From JAVBUZ01 sp031554725 (GTDB lineage Bacteria; Bacillota; Clostridia; Lachnospirales; Lachnospiraceae), in the NCBI GenBank assembly GCA_031554725.1, contig JAVBUZ010000171.1, forward strand, positions 1 through 7,034: DNA of 7,034 nt, written 5' to 3'. Below, piece after piece: positions 1 through 6,290 of the stretch. Made by a program: the position numbers and the translations under genes. The notes beneath the pieces are model-generated. The model had not been told where the DNA came from. It did no database searches and was given only the letters and a program-made list of their open reading frames with translations. How positions within the stretch are numbered: position 1 is the first letter of the stretch; each line of letters opens with the position of its first letter.

Positions 1-1
1 T

Positions 2-1759
2 ACATATTTGAGGGTTGATCTTATTGGATATTATCAAGTAGTAGGCGGGGAATGTAAGGAAATTACAAAGGATACAAGAATTGATGTATTAACCTACCAT
101 ACGGTAAAGTTTAAAGGACACTTTTCAAAAATAATTGAAGAAAATGATAATTTAATGTTTCGTTTAACCGATCTAAAAATGAAATTTTGGATCGATGGCG
201 AACAAGTATATAGCGTAGGATATAACGAAAATCAATCGAATATATCTAAAACATCAGGTAATAGATGGGCAATCGTTAATTTACCTTTAATAGAAAAAGA
301 AAATATTGTTGAAATCGAACTAGAAAACGTATATTTACTAGCACATGGTGAGGCCTATCAAATTTTTTTACATGAAATATATTACGGCGATGTGCAAGGG
401 CTATATAACATGGAATTGCGCGAGAACGGCGGCTCGATATTTTTGGGGTTACTAATCTTCGCAGTAGGAATAGCAGAGCTAATTATGGCGCTTGAATTAA
501 GGTTCATCAAAAAAGAAGCAAGATCTATCTTTTATGCAGGCTTCTTTGGAATTAGTACAGGCATTTGGACGGTTATTCGGTTTGATTTAATTGGACTATT
601 AGAACCATTTTTTAAGGCAACTGTTGCAATGGATATGCTATGCTTGCATATGATGTTTGGATTCTTTGCCGCCTATGCGAATCACTACCTATCTGAAAAA
701 AAGAAAAAATATGGAGAGTATGTGGTAATATCCATTTTTCTAATAACAGCAATAAGTAGCGTATTACAAATGCTTGGGCTATATGATATCTACACCTGCA
801 GTGTATATGATGTTATTTTACTTTTTGCTTTATTGGCAGTTATTTTGGTTATGCTCTATGTGGATAGTTTTACTGGAAAAGTAAAAAATAAGAGTCTTAT
901 TTGGGTGACACTTCCAAGTGTTTTAGGAGGCGTTTTAGATTTAATTGTTATGTTAGCAGGAATAGCCACTCAGGTAGAGTGGACAAAATATGGATTTTTA
1001 CTTACCGCATTTATCCAATCCCTGATGTTAATGCAGGAGCTAAAGCAAGCAAATGAAAAAGCGGAGAGCATACACAAGCTGGAAATGGAATTATCACATA
1101 ATCGAATAGCAGTTATGCTTAGTCAGATACAGCCACATTTTTTGTACAACTCTTTAAATACAATAGAATATTTGTGTGAGAAGGATACGGCTACAGCAAA
1201 AGAAGCAATAGAAAAATTTGCAAGCTATTTACGAGGTAACATGGATTCTTTAAACCAGACGGAACTCATTCCCCTAGAAAAGGAATTAGTACATTTAGAT
1301 AACTACTTCCATTTAGAAAAGCTTCGCTTTGGAGATCGGGTATCGATAGAATATGATTTTAAAGAGAAAAATATTTTTCTACCAGCATTAACTATACAAC
1401 CAATTGTTGAAAATGCCATAAGATATGGAATTACAAAAAAAGAAGAGGGCGGAACGGTCAAAGTTTCTTCTTATAAAAGTGGAAATTGCAATTATATTTG
1501 TGTGGAAGATGATGGACTCGGGTTTGGCATGGAGTTTCCACAATATGATGGAAGAAGTCATATTGGAATAGAAAATGTAACACGCCGACTAGAAGCTATG
1601 TGTGGAGGTTGGTTAGAAATGGAAAGTACGCAGGGGGTAGGAACCAAGGTAACGATTGTACTTCCAAGGGATAAGACAAAGGATAAAGAAATAGACAGTC
1701 ATATAGAGGAACAAGTAATTAAGAAGGAAAGAAATAAAAAGTATGGGGTTGCTAGATGA
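2..1759 (+). CDS. Sensor histidine kinase, 7TM type with extracytoplasmic domain (5' partial)
   Basis: This is a membrane histidine kinase of the LytS/YpdA-like class (His_kinase plus HATPase_c). Residues are counted from the codon at base 8. Residues 1-135 form a beta-rich domain that should lie outside the cell. About seven hydrophobic segments follow (roughly 142-163, 173-195, 205-227, 237-257, 266-286, 296-319, 327-343), resembling the 7TMR-DISM arrangement. A short linker of about 345-370 precedes the His box QIQPHFLYNSLNT, with H377 as the expected phosphorylation site. The N box is QPIVENAIRYG (N469), the G1 box DDGLGFG (501-507) and the G2-like region HIGIENVTRRLEAM. The frame is open to the left edge. 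A TTG at base 8 could be read as a start, but an outer domain needs an upstream signal or membrane anchor, so the true start is probably outside the window. The stop overlaps the next start (ATGA), which suggests translational coupling to its partner regulator. The ligand is unknown. Confidence 0.93.
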   Translation, partial: TYLRVDLIGYYQVVGGECKEITKDTRIDVLTYHTVKFKGHFSKIIEENDNLMFRLTDLKMKFWIDGEQVYSVGYNENQSNISKTSGNRWAIVNLPLIEKENIVEIELENVYLLAHGEAYQIFLHEIYYGDVQGLYNMELRENGGSIFLGLLIFAVGIAELIMALELRFIKKEARSIFYAGFFGISTGIWTVIRFDLIGLLEPFFKATVAMDMLCLHMMFGFFAAYANHYLSEKKKKYGEYVVISIFLITAISSVLQMLGLYDIYTCSVYDVILLFALLAVILVMLYVDSFTGKVKNKSLIWVTLPSVLGGVLDLIVMLAGIATQVEWTKYGFLLTAFIQSLMLMQELKQANEKAESIHKLEMELSHNRIAVMLSQIQPHFLYNSLNTIEYLCEKDTATAKEAIEKFASYLRGNMDSLNQTELIPLEKELVHLDNYFHLEKLRFGDRVSIEYDFKEKNIFLPALTIQPIVENAIRYGITKKEEGGTVKVSSYKSGNCNYICVEDDGLGFGMEFPQYDGRSHIGIENVTRRLEAMCGGWLEMESTQGVGTKVTIVLPRDKTKDKEIDSHIEEQVIKKERNKKYGVAR

Positions 1760-2565
1760 AGAAACAAATGAATGTAATTGTGGTAGATGACGAAAAATTC
1801 GCAATGCAAAATTTATGCGATAAGCTAGAGCAGTTAGATGAAATAGATAAGATAACAGGATTTAATAGTCCCAATGAGGCTATTGAATTTGTGAAAGAAA
1901 ATGAAATTGATGTAGCCTTTTTAGATATTGAAATGTTTGGTATGAATGGCATTCAATTAGCGAAGGAAATAAAAGAGGCTAGACCACGAGTGGGTATTAT
2001 TTTTGTTTCGGGATATCCACACTACGCATTAGAGGCATTTAATATACATGCCAATGGCTATCTATTAAAGCCAGCAGCTATAGAAGCTATAAGAAAAGAA
2101 ATTGCTATATTATTTGAGCATCACGGGATGATAAAGCTGGCAGGAAAGAAAATAAAAATCTCTACCTTTGGTAACTTTGAAGCTTTTGTGGAAGAAAAAA
2201 TAATCGTATTCCACCGAAATAAAACCAAAGAGCTATTAGCGTATTTAGTAGATAGAAGAGGCGCAGCAGTTTCAATTGGTGAACTAATTGGAATCCTTTG
2301 GGAGGATAAGACCGATGATTTATCTTCAAGAAGTCAGCTGCGTACGTTGATTTCTGATTTGACTGGAACCTTAAAAGAAGTAAATTTAGAAGATGCCATT
2401 ATAAAGAATCGAAATAGTATAGCTATTGACACGAATATGGTTGATTGCGATTATTATCGCTTTTTAGCAGGAGATGCAGATGCAGTAAACGCCTATATGG
2501 GTGAGTACATGACCAACTACAGCTGGGCAGAGTTTACAGCAGCAAAATTAGACGAAAGAGCTTAA
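1756..2565 (+). CDS. Response regulator, receiver plus SARP/BTAD-like DNA-binding domain
   Basis: This cytoplasmic regulator of 269 residues is the probable partner of the kinase it overlaps by 4 bases. The receiver spans about 5-115. It has the acidic pair D11/D12, phospho-acceptor D57 in FLDIEMFGMNG, S85, and K105 in GYLLKP, so the catalytic set is complete. After a linker, residues about 150-215 look like a winged-helix Trans_reg_C domain (RNKTKELLAYLVDRRG, then a recognition-helix region SSRSQLRTLISDLTGTL). The tail about 225-260 (DCDYYRFL, then YMGEYMTNYSWAE) resembles the beginning of a bacterial transcriptional activator (BTAD) domain, as in CheY-SARP regulators. It lacks a full BTAD repeat set. 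I see no LytTR domain, although LytS-type kinases often pair with one. There is no strong Shine-Dalgarno before the start, which fits coupling to the kinase. The likely targets are the surface genes downstream (inference). Confidence 0.92.
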   Translation: MKKQMNVIVVDDEKFAMQNLCDKLEQLDEIDKITGFNSPNEAIEFVKENEIDVAFLDIEMFGMNGIQLAKEIKEARPRVGIIFVSGYPHYALEAFNIHANGYLLKPAAIEAIRKEIAILFEHHGMIKLAGKKIKISTFGNFEAFVEEKIIVFHRNKTKELLAYLVDRRGAAVSIGELIGILWEDKTDDLSSRSQLRTLISDLTGTLKEVNLEDAIIKNRNSIAIDTNMVDCDYYRFLAGDADAVNAYMGEYMTNYSWAEFTAAKLDERA

Positions 2566-2592
2566 AAGCAAACTAGAAAAGAAGGTGAGGAT

Positions 2593-2961
2593 ATGCATGT
2601 TGTAGTAATTGATAATTCAAAAGCATCTATGGCGAAAATTATTCATTTACTCGAGAGTATGTATTTGATTGCGGATGTTAAGGGATTTACAGATTCGAAA
2701 GAAGCCTGTGATTTTCTGAAATCACATCAGGTAGATGTGGTAATAACAGAGATGCTGTTGGATGAGCAAAATGGCTTGCAGCTAGTAGAAAAATTAAAGG
2801 GTGAGAATCCAAGGCTTCACATTGCGCTGATGAGTCATACCGATGCTTACGCGCTAGATGCATATCAGGCTCATGCAGATGGTTATCTATTAAAACCGAT
2901 GGACGAAGACAAGCTTTGGGAGCTAGTAGAATACGCTTCAGGAAAAGTTTCTTATAGTTGA
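2593..2961 (+). CDS. Stand-alone pseudo-receiver domain protein (Glu at phospho-site)
   Basis: This 122-residue protein is a single receiver (CheY-like) domain with no output domain. It aligns without gaps to the receiver of the preceding gene at a constant offset of 4. I count by hand 38 identities over the first 102 residues, so it probably arose by duplication. D7, S81 and K101 (GYLLKP) are kept. The position matching D57 of the neighbour is E53 (codon GAG at 2749-2751, in ITEMLLDEQNG), and the second metal-binding acid is N8. Glu cannot be phosphorylated in the normal way and can mimic the phosphorylated state. The protein may therefore be constitutively active, or may bind the kinase or regulator as a decoy (inference). 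The start is supported by AAGGTGAGG just upstream. The gap to the regulator is 27 bases, so co-transcription is likely. Confidence 0.88.
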   Translation: MHVVVIDNSKASMAKIIHLLESMYLIADVKGFTDSKEACDFLKSHQVDVVITEMLLDEQNGLQLVEKLKGENPRLHIALMSHTDAYALDAYQAHADGYLLKPMDEDKLWELVEYASGKVSYS

Positions 2962-3080
2962 TAAAAAAATAAATAAATACAAAATGTGATGCGCTTTTGA
3001 TGCACATACTTTGGTACTATGTGTATATAAAGAAGAAATGTATTTATTTTTTCACAAATAAATGTGAGAGGAGGGAAACA
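2962..3080 (+). promoter_or_regulatory. Candidate regulated promoter region before the GLUG gene
   Basis: This 119-base AT-rich gap separates the signalling genes from the surface genes. It holds a direct repeat TGATGC at 2987-2992 and again at 2998-3003, exactly 11 bases apart. That is the spacing known for binding sites of SARP-type activators. A TTGATG at 2997-3002 could serve as a -35 element overlapping the second repeat. TATATA (3024-3029) or TATAAA (3026-3031) could be the -10, but the spacer (21 bases or more) is longer than optimal, as might be expected of an activator-dependent promoter. An inverted repeat AAATAAATAC (2971-2980) / GTATTTATTT (3040-3049) encloses the whole area. No GC-rich terminator follows the pseudo-receiver gene, so read-through is also possible. 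Confidence 0.4.
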
Positions 3081-3083
3081 GTG
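3069..3083 (+). promoter_or_regulatory. Ribosome binding site deciding a GTG start
   Basis: AGGAGGG at 3069-3075 lies 5 bases before GTG at 3081. This near-perfect Shine-Dalgarno fixes the start of the GLUG protein there. It rules out the upstream ATG/TTG codons near 2997 in the same frame, which have no such site and would add an unlikely 28-residue extension. Confidence 0.85.
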
Positions 3084-4607
3084 GCAAAGCAGAATATAAG
3101 AGCTGGAGGCTTCGCAGCCGTTAACAGTGGCGAAATTTCAAATTGTTACACCATAGTCAGTCTTGGTGCGAAGGGTAAGAATGTCGGCGGATTTGTTGGT
3201 GAGAATTCAGGAAACATATCCAAAAGCTTTTCTTATAACAGCTTAAATGGACTGACCGCTGGATTTTCTGGTGGTGGAAAAGGAAAAGATGAGGATGCTT
3301 GCTATTTCTTCCACGCTGAAAAAGAAAACAGTAAAAAAGTCACCAAGTACCCTGATAGTGAAAAAGGGCAAAGAATTCAAGAAATCAGAGAAATAGAGGA
3401 TATTCAAAGTCTAGGATACGATGTGACAAAAATCTGGACTTACGATAGCGATAAGAAACAGATTCAATTTCAAATTGATAATTGGTATTACGACATTAGG
3501 AAGTCCGTTAAATGGCGTACGAGCTTAGCAGAGACGGGAGAAGAACCGAGAGCAGTATCCATTAAGGATGCCGATCAGCTCTTCGCGCTAGCAGAAAAAA
3601 TTAATGCAGGGGATAAAGCCTTAGCAGCAGCCTACATAAAGCTAGAAAATGACATTGATCTAGATGGACGTGAGTGGATACCTATAGGAATAGAAAGAAC
3701 GGGAGCCTTTACTGGATTATTTGATGGCGAAGGACATACCATTCGAAACCTATCCATGAAAGATAAGGATGTAGAAAACAAAGGATTTTTCGGATTCTTA
3801 AAAGGAGAGGTTTTCAACGTATCCATAGAGTGTCACATAAAGAAAGCAAAAGGTTATGCTGGTGGAATTGCAGCACATAACGAAGGTGGAACCATCGGAT
3901 GCTGTGGAGCAATTGTAGAAATACAAGGAAAAGAAGGTAACCTTGGGGGTCTTGTAGGAAGAAACAGCGGAAATATTTTCCATAGCTATGTAGCAGGTAG
4001 AGTAAAAGCAATTATTATACCTTGGATATGGGGAATTCCAATTGTTGGGGCCGTGGTCATCGTAGCCGTTTTAAGTAACTTACCAGATGGCATATTACCA
4101 ACGGGAAATAACCTACCTCAGTTTGCACCACCTGCTTATGACGAGGATCAAGTACCAATCGGAGATGCTTTAACTCCAAATGCAGAAGGAAATTTTGTTT
4201 CCTTCCAATTCGAGCAAGATATAAAGGTTGATTTAGCTACTGGATTATGTAAGTTCAACTTTTTAAATCCAGGTAATTCCAACCATGATGTAGTTGTACA
4301 GCTACATTTTACAGATGCACAAGCAGTCAGAGTCTTGGGCAGTACAGGTAGAAGTGCAGAGGCACAAGCCGAGCTGGAGGCAACACCGGGATATGATCCG
4401 GAAACCTACAGAACAGTTATCGCAGAGTCTAAAGCAATTAGACCTGGATATCAGCTATCAGATTTACGATTAGTTGTTCATGAAAACGGTGCGAAGTTAC
4501 CAGCAGGCAGTTACAATGCCATGGTATATCTCATCTTTTATGATATAGTAACACACAATAGGGCGATGCTGGAATCACAACTTCCAGTTGTCATAACAGT
4601 ACAATAG
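3081..4607 (+). CDS. GLUG-repeat single-pass membrane protein with extracytoplasmic tail domain
   Basis: This 508-residue protein starts at GTG. It opens directly in GLUG-type repeats: GGFAAVNSGEISNCY (about 9-23) and GGFVGENSGNISKSF (36-50). A spacer of about 65-155 follows, then a classic beta-helix lead-in (SIKDADQLFALAEKIN, ENDIDLDGREWIPIG, GLFDGEGHTIRNLSM, 160-226) and further GLUG repeats at about 259-280 and 288-304 (GGLVGRNSGNIFHSY). One hydrophobic helix lies at about 310-334, preceded by R307 and K309. By the positive-inside rule the tail is outside. After a Pro-rich linker the tail (about 360-508) is beta-rich, with NFLNPGNSNHDVVVQLHF, RPGYQL and LPAGSYNAMVYLIFYD. A similar domain is in the 171-residue protein downstream. 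There is no N-terminal signal peptide, which is odd for GLUG repeats, usually found in secreted proteins. A docking or sensing role at the membrane is inference. The function is unknown. Confidence 0.85.
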   Translation: MAKQNIRAGGFAAVNSGEISNCYTIVSLGAKGKNVGGFVGENSGNISKSFSYNSLNGLTAGFSGGGKGKDEDACYFFHAEKENSKKVTKYPDSEKGQRIQEIREIEDIQSLGYDVTKIWTYDSDKKQIQFQIDNWYYDIRKSVKWRTSLAETGEEPRAVSIKDADQLFALAEKINAGDKALAAAYIKLENDIDLDGREWIPIGIERTGAFTGLFDGEGHTIRNLSMKDKDVENKGFFGFLKGEVFNVSIECHIKKAKGYAGGIAAHNEGGTIGCCGAIVEIQGKEGNLGGLVGRNSGNIFHSYVAGRVKAIIIPWIWGIPIVGAVVIVAVLSNLPDGILPTGNNLPQFAPPAYDEDQVPIGDALTPNAEGNFVSFQFEQDIKVDLATGLCKFNFLNPGNSNHDVVVQLHFTDAQAVRVLGSTGRSAEAQAELEATPGYDPETYRTVIAESKAIRPGYQLSDLRLVVHENGAKLPAGSYNAMVYLIFYDIVTHNRAMLESQLPVVITVQ

Positions 4608-4614
4608 TGTACTG
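4597..4614 (+). repeat. Perfect palindrome over the GLUG gene stop codon
   Basis: CAGTACA (4597-4603), loop ATAG, TGTACTG (4608-4614) form a 7-base-pair stem whose loop contains the TAG stop. No T-run follows, so it does not look like an intrinsic terminator. It may be a small RNA hairpin that stabilises or limits the upstream message, or may be chance. Confidence 0.5.
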
Positions 4615-4662
4615 GCAAACCTAAAAGAACAGGTGCAAAAGGTGCACTAAAAAAAGACGAAT

Positions 4663-4678
4663 GGAGGACAAACGTATG
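4663..4678 (+). promoter_or_regulatory. Ribosome binding site deciding the start of the secreted protein gene
   Basis: GGAGG at 4663-4667 lies 8 bases before ATG at 4676. An upstream in-frame ATG at 4661 overlaps this site, so it cannot be the start served by it. Starting at 4676 also gives a clean signal peptide beginning MKRKK. Confidence 0.85.
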
Positions 4679-5620
4679 AAAAGAAAGAAAATTTATGCAG
4701 CAGTAGCTGTTGCGCTATGTATTTCGTTAAATACATTACCAGTATTCGCTGCAGAACAACAAAACCCGGAATTTAAGGCTAACGTGAATGAGGATGGTAC
4801 CGAAGTAACAGATCCTGGATACGGACGATATGGATGGAATGATGATGCAGAACAAACAGCAGGCGAAAGTTACAATTTTGCAACTATGACCAGTACCGAT
4901 GGTGCTGAGTTCTACACAGAAAATGATGATGACGACCTCGCAAAAGCAGTAGATACTGGGGGCGCAGATATTAATGTTTGGGCAAGAGTAACAGACAATA
5001 GCTCAAAAATCTACAAAGTTGACATTGCATGGGGCTCTATGAAATTTGAATTCTCTGATGGAGGATCAGCGTGGAATACCGAAACTCATGCATATGAAGG
5101 ACTTGCAGGTGTAGATAACGAAGCAGACGCATTATGGATTAATGAAGGCGGTGTTGGCGCAGATGCAAGCAACAATAAGATTACTGTAACCAATCATTCT
5201 AACAATGCAGTGGATGCTTCCTTTGTATACACCATGAGTATATTAGAAGGTGGTATGAGCTTATTTAACGGAACACCTACAGCAGATGATGCAGTATTAG
5301 GAACATTCTGGAGCGAAAATGGGCTTGCAGTAACAGCATCTGAAAAGTTGTTAGCTACATATGCAGCAGGAGAACCAATATATTTTGGCGATTTATATGA
5401 TCAAGATACAGATAAAGCATTTATTAGCTTACCAACAGCAGAAGCATTTAAAGACGATGCAAGTAGCGGAGCAAGAGAAGATGCAGTATTCTTCGTATTC
5501 TCTGGAACACCTGATGCTGAGCGTGGCGACCCACTTAGCAACTTTACAAAAGTAGGTATTATCACAGTAACTATTGAACCAAATATGGATCCTGATTTAA
5601 ATGCAATAGTTAGTCCTTAA
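4676..5620 (+). CDS. Secreted acidic surface protein, no visible wall anchor
   Basis: This protein of 314 residues has a standard signal peptide (MKRKK, hydrophobic 6-24, likely cleavage after VFA at residue 25). The mature part is acidic (for example ENDDDDLAK at 82-90) and contains no LPXTG, no C-terminal membrane helix and no obvious wall-binding repeat. It would be released or held non-covalently. The central part has VDIAWGSMKFEF (115-126), WNTETHAYEG (133-142) and NNKITVTNHSNNAVDASFVY (166-185). From memory, these W/TH-YE and NHSN patterns recur in beta-sandwich proteins of Clostridia surface loci, but I cannot name the family. The end (FTKVGIITVTIEP, 290-302) looks like a closing beta strand. 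It sits between two membrane proteins that share an outer domain, so it may be the main subunit of a surface layer or filament (inference). A strong hairpin follows the gene. Confidence 0.85.
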   Translation: MKRKKIYAAVAVALCISLNTLPVFAAEQQNPEFKANVNEDGTEVTDPGYGRYGWNDDAEQTAGESYNFATMTSTDGAEFYTENDDDDLAKAVDTGGADINVWARVTDNSSKIYKVDIAWGSMKFEFSDGGSAWNTETHAYEGLAGVDNEADALWINEGGVGADASNNKITVTNHSNNAVDASFVYTMSILEGGMSLFNGTPTADDAVLGTFWSENGLAVTASEKLLATYAAGEPIYFGDLYDQDTDKAFISLPTAEAFKDDASSGAREDAVFFVFSGTPDAERGDPLSNFTKVGIITVTIEPNMDPDLNAIVSP

Positions 5621-5637
5621 CAGATTGCAAAAATGAA

Positions 5638-5652
5638 GTTATGATACATAAC
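5638..5652 (+). repeat. Small hairpin after the secreted protein gene
   Basis: GTTATG (5638-5643), loop ATA, CATAAC (5647-5652) form a perfect 6-base-pair stem 17 bases after the stop codon. It lies directly before a stronger hairpin and is part of a structured leader. Confidence 0.45.
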
Positions 5653-5658
5653 TATGTA

Positions 5659-5681
5659 GGAGACTCTTTTAAAGAGTCTCC
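5659..5681 (+). terminator. Strong hairpin, possible terminator or RNA-stabilising stem
   Basis: GGAGACTC (5659-5666) pairs with GAGTCTCC (5674-5681) around TTTTAAA. T-A pairs can extend the stem into the loop. A GCATTT rather than a clean T-run follows, so as a terminator it would be leaky. It may instead protect the 3' end of the abundant upstream message and lower expression of the genes after it. Its right arm is shared with a second inverted repeat. Confidence 0.5.
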
Positions 5682-5724
5682 GCATTTACAAAGATAGGAA
5701 GCTCCTGTTTTTATAAATGCGGAG
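5678..5724 (+). repeat. Long inverted repeat overlapping the preceding hairpin
   Basis: CTCCGCATTTA (5678-5688) and TAAATGCGGAG (5714-5724) are perfect 11-base complements. The loop carries a small stem, AGGA (5696-5699) / TCCT (5703-5706), followed by G and five T (5708-5712). The CTCC at 5678-5681 is also used by the upstream hairpin, so both stems cannot form fully at once. This is an attenuator-like layout before the 171-residue protein gene. Confidence 0.55.
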
Positions 5725-5759
5725 AACTGGAAAATTTTTAAAGAGGGAGAAGGGATTAC

Positions 5760-6275
5760 ATGAGAGAGCAACCAAGGCGCATGAAAATGGGAACAAAGAA
5801 GCAGTGGATAGGAATTGCGCTTATTACTATAGTTGTACTAGCAGTGGTAAGTATTCTCTATATAAAAGTGATACATTCCCAAAAGTATTCACCACCCACA
5901 TTTGAAAAAAATGCAGTGTTAGGGGTACCTAATCCACCAGAGAATTTATCCTATGGTGGTGTAGAGGCAGAAGGTGGATTTCGTTTCTTAATTGCAGGAA
6001 ATACCTACCAGCAAGAAGATGGGAGTCTTCAAATTTATTTAACCAATCTAGAAGAGAGTAATATATGGATTAGGTGTGAAATATGTGACGAAAATAAGAA
6101 CGTACTATATCAAAGTGGAATTTTAAAACCAGGGCAGTATGTTGAAAAGCTAGAGCCACAAATGGAAATAGCGAATGAAGCAATGAAAATAGAAATTAGC
6201 GTATATGGATTTGAACCAGAAACTTACTTAAGTAGAGGAACCATTTACTTGGGAAATACTTTACAACCTTGGTAG
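5760..6275 (+). CDS. Single-pass membrane protein with small extracytoplasmic beta domain
   Basis: This 171-residue protein has a basic N-terminus (RR, KK up to residue 14), one hydrophobic helix at about 16-36 and a Pro-containing linker (about 43-62). Its outer domain (about 70-171) is beta-rich, with DGSLQIYLTN, WIRCEICDENKNVLYQSG and LKPGQYVEKL. The pattern of strand, N-containing turn, strand, DE/N-K turn, SG.L.PG and a final strand matches the tail domain of the GLUG protein. It also matches small membrane proteins I recall near Clostridia surface-protein loci. The start is set by AGGG at 5751-5754, 5 bases before the ATG, with GAGGGAGA just ahead. ATG codons at residues 8 and 10 are alternatives without a better site. 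It lies 15 bases before the lectin gene and is probably coupled to it. An anchor or assembly partner for the secreted proteins is inference. Confidence 0.85.
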   Translation: MREQPRRMKMGTKKQWIGIALITIVVLAVVSILYIKVIHSQKYSPPTFEKNAVLGVPNPPENLSYGGVEAEGGFRFLIAGNTYQQEDGSLQIYLTNLEESNIWIRCEICDENKNVLYQSGILKPGQYVEKLEPQMEIANEAMKIEISVYGFEPETYLSRGTIYLGNTLQPW

Positions 6276-6290
6276 ATAGGGAGGTTAATT

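Noticed and set aside
8..10. TTG as the true start of the histidine kinase
   Set aside because: The frame is open to the left edge, and the protein begins in an outer domain with no signal or membrane anchor before it, so the gene most likely starts outside the window.
2687..3007. Minus-strand open frame opposite the pseudo-receiver
   Set aside because: It lies antisense to a clear receiver domain and shows no recognisable motif or ribosome site.
3052..3067. TCACA-N6-TGTGA resembling a CRP site
   Set aside because: The half-sites are in the reverse order of the CRP consensus (TGTGA-N6-TCACA), and the element sits just before the ribosome site. It is more likely a chance or a weak RNA stem.
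2997..3080. 28-residue N-terminal extension of the GLUG protein from TTG/ATG codons
   Set aside because: There is no ribosome site ahead of it. AGGAGGG stands 5 bases before GTG 3081, and the extension overlaps the likely promoter.
4632..4650. GTGC/GCAC mini-hairpin before the secreted protein gene
   Set aside because: The stem is only 4 base pairs and is not followed by a T-run, so there is no support as a terminator or operator.
4661..4675. ATG at 4661 as start of the secreted protein
   Set aside because: It overlaps the ribosome site that serves ATG 4676.
5361..5555. Second + frame inside the secreted protein gene, and a similar one at 5717-5905
   Set aside because: Both overlap well-supported genes in another frame and have no domain features.
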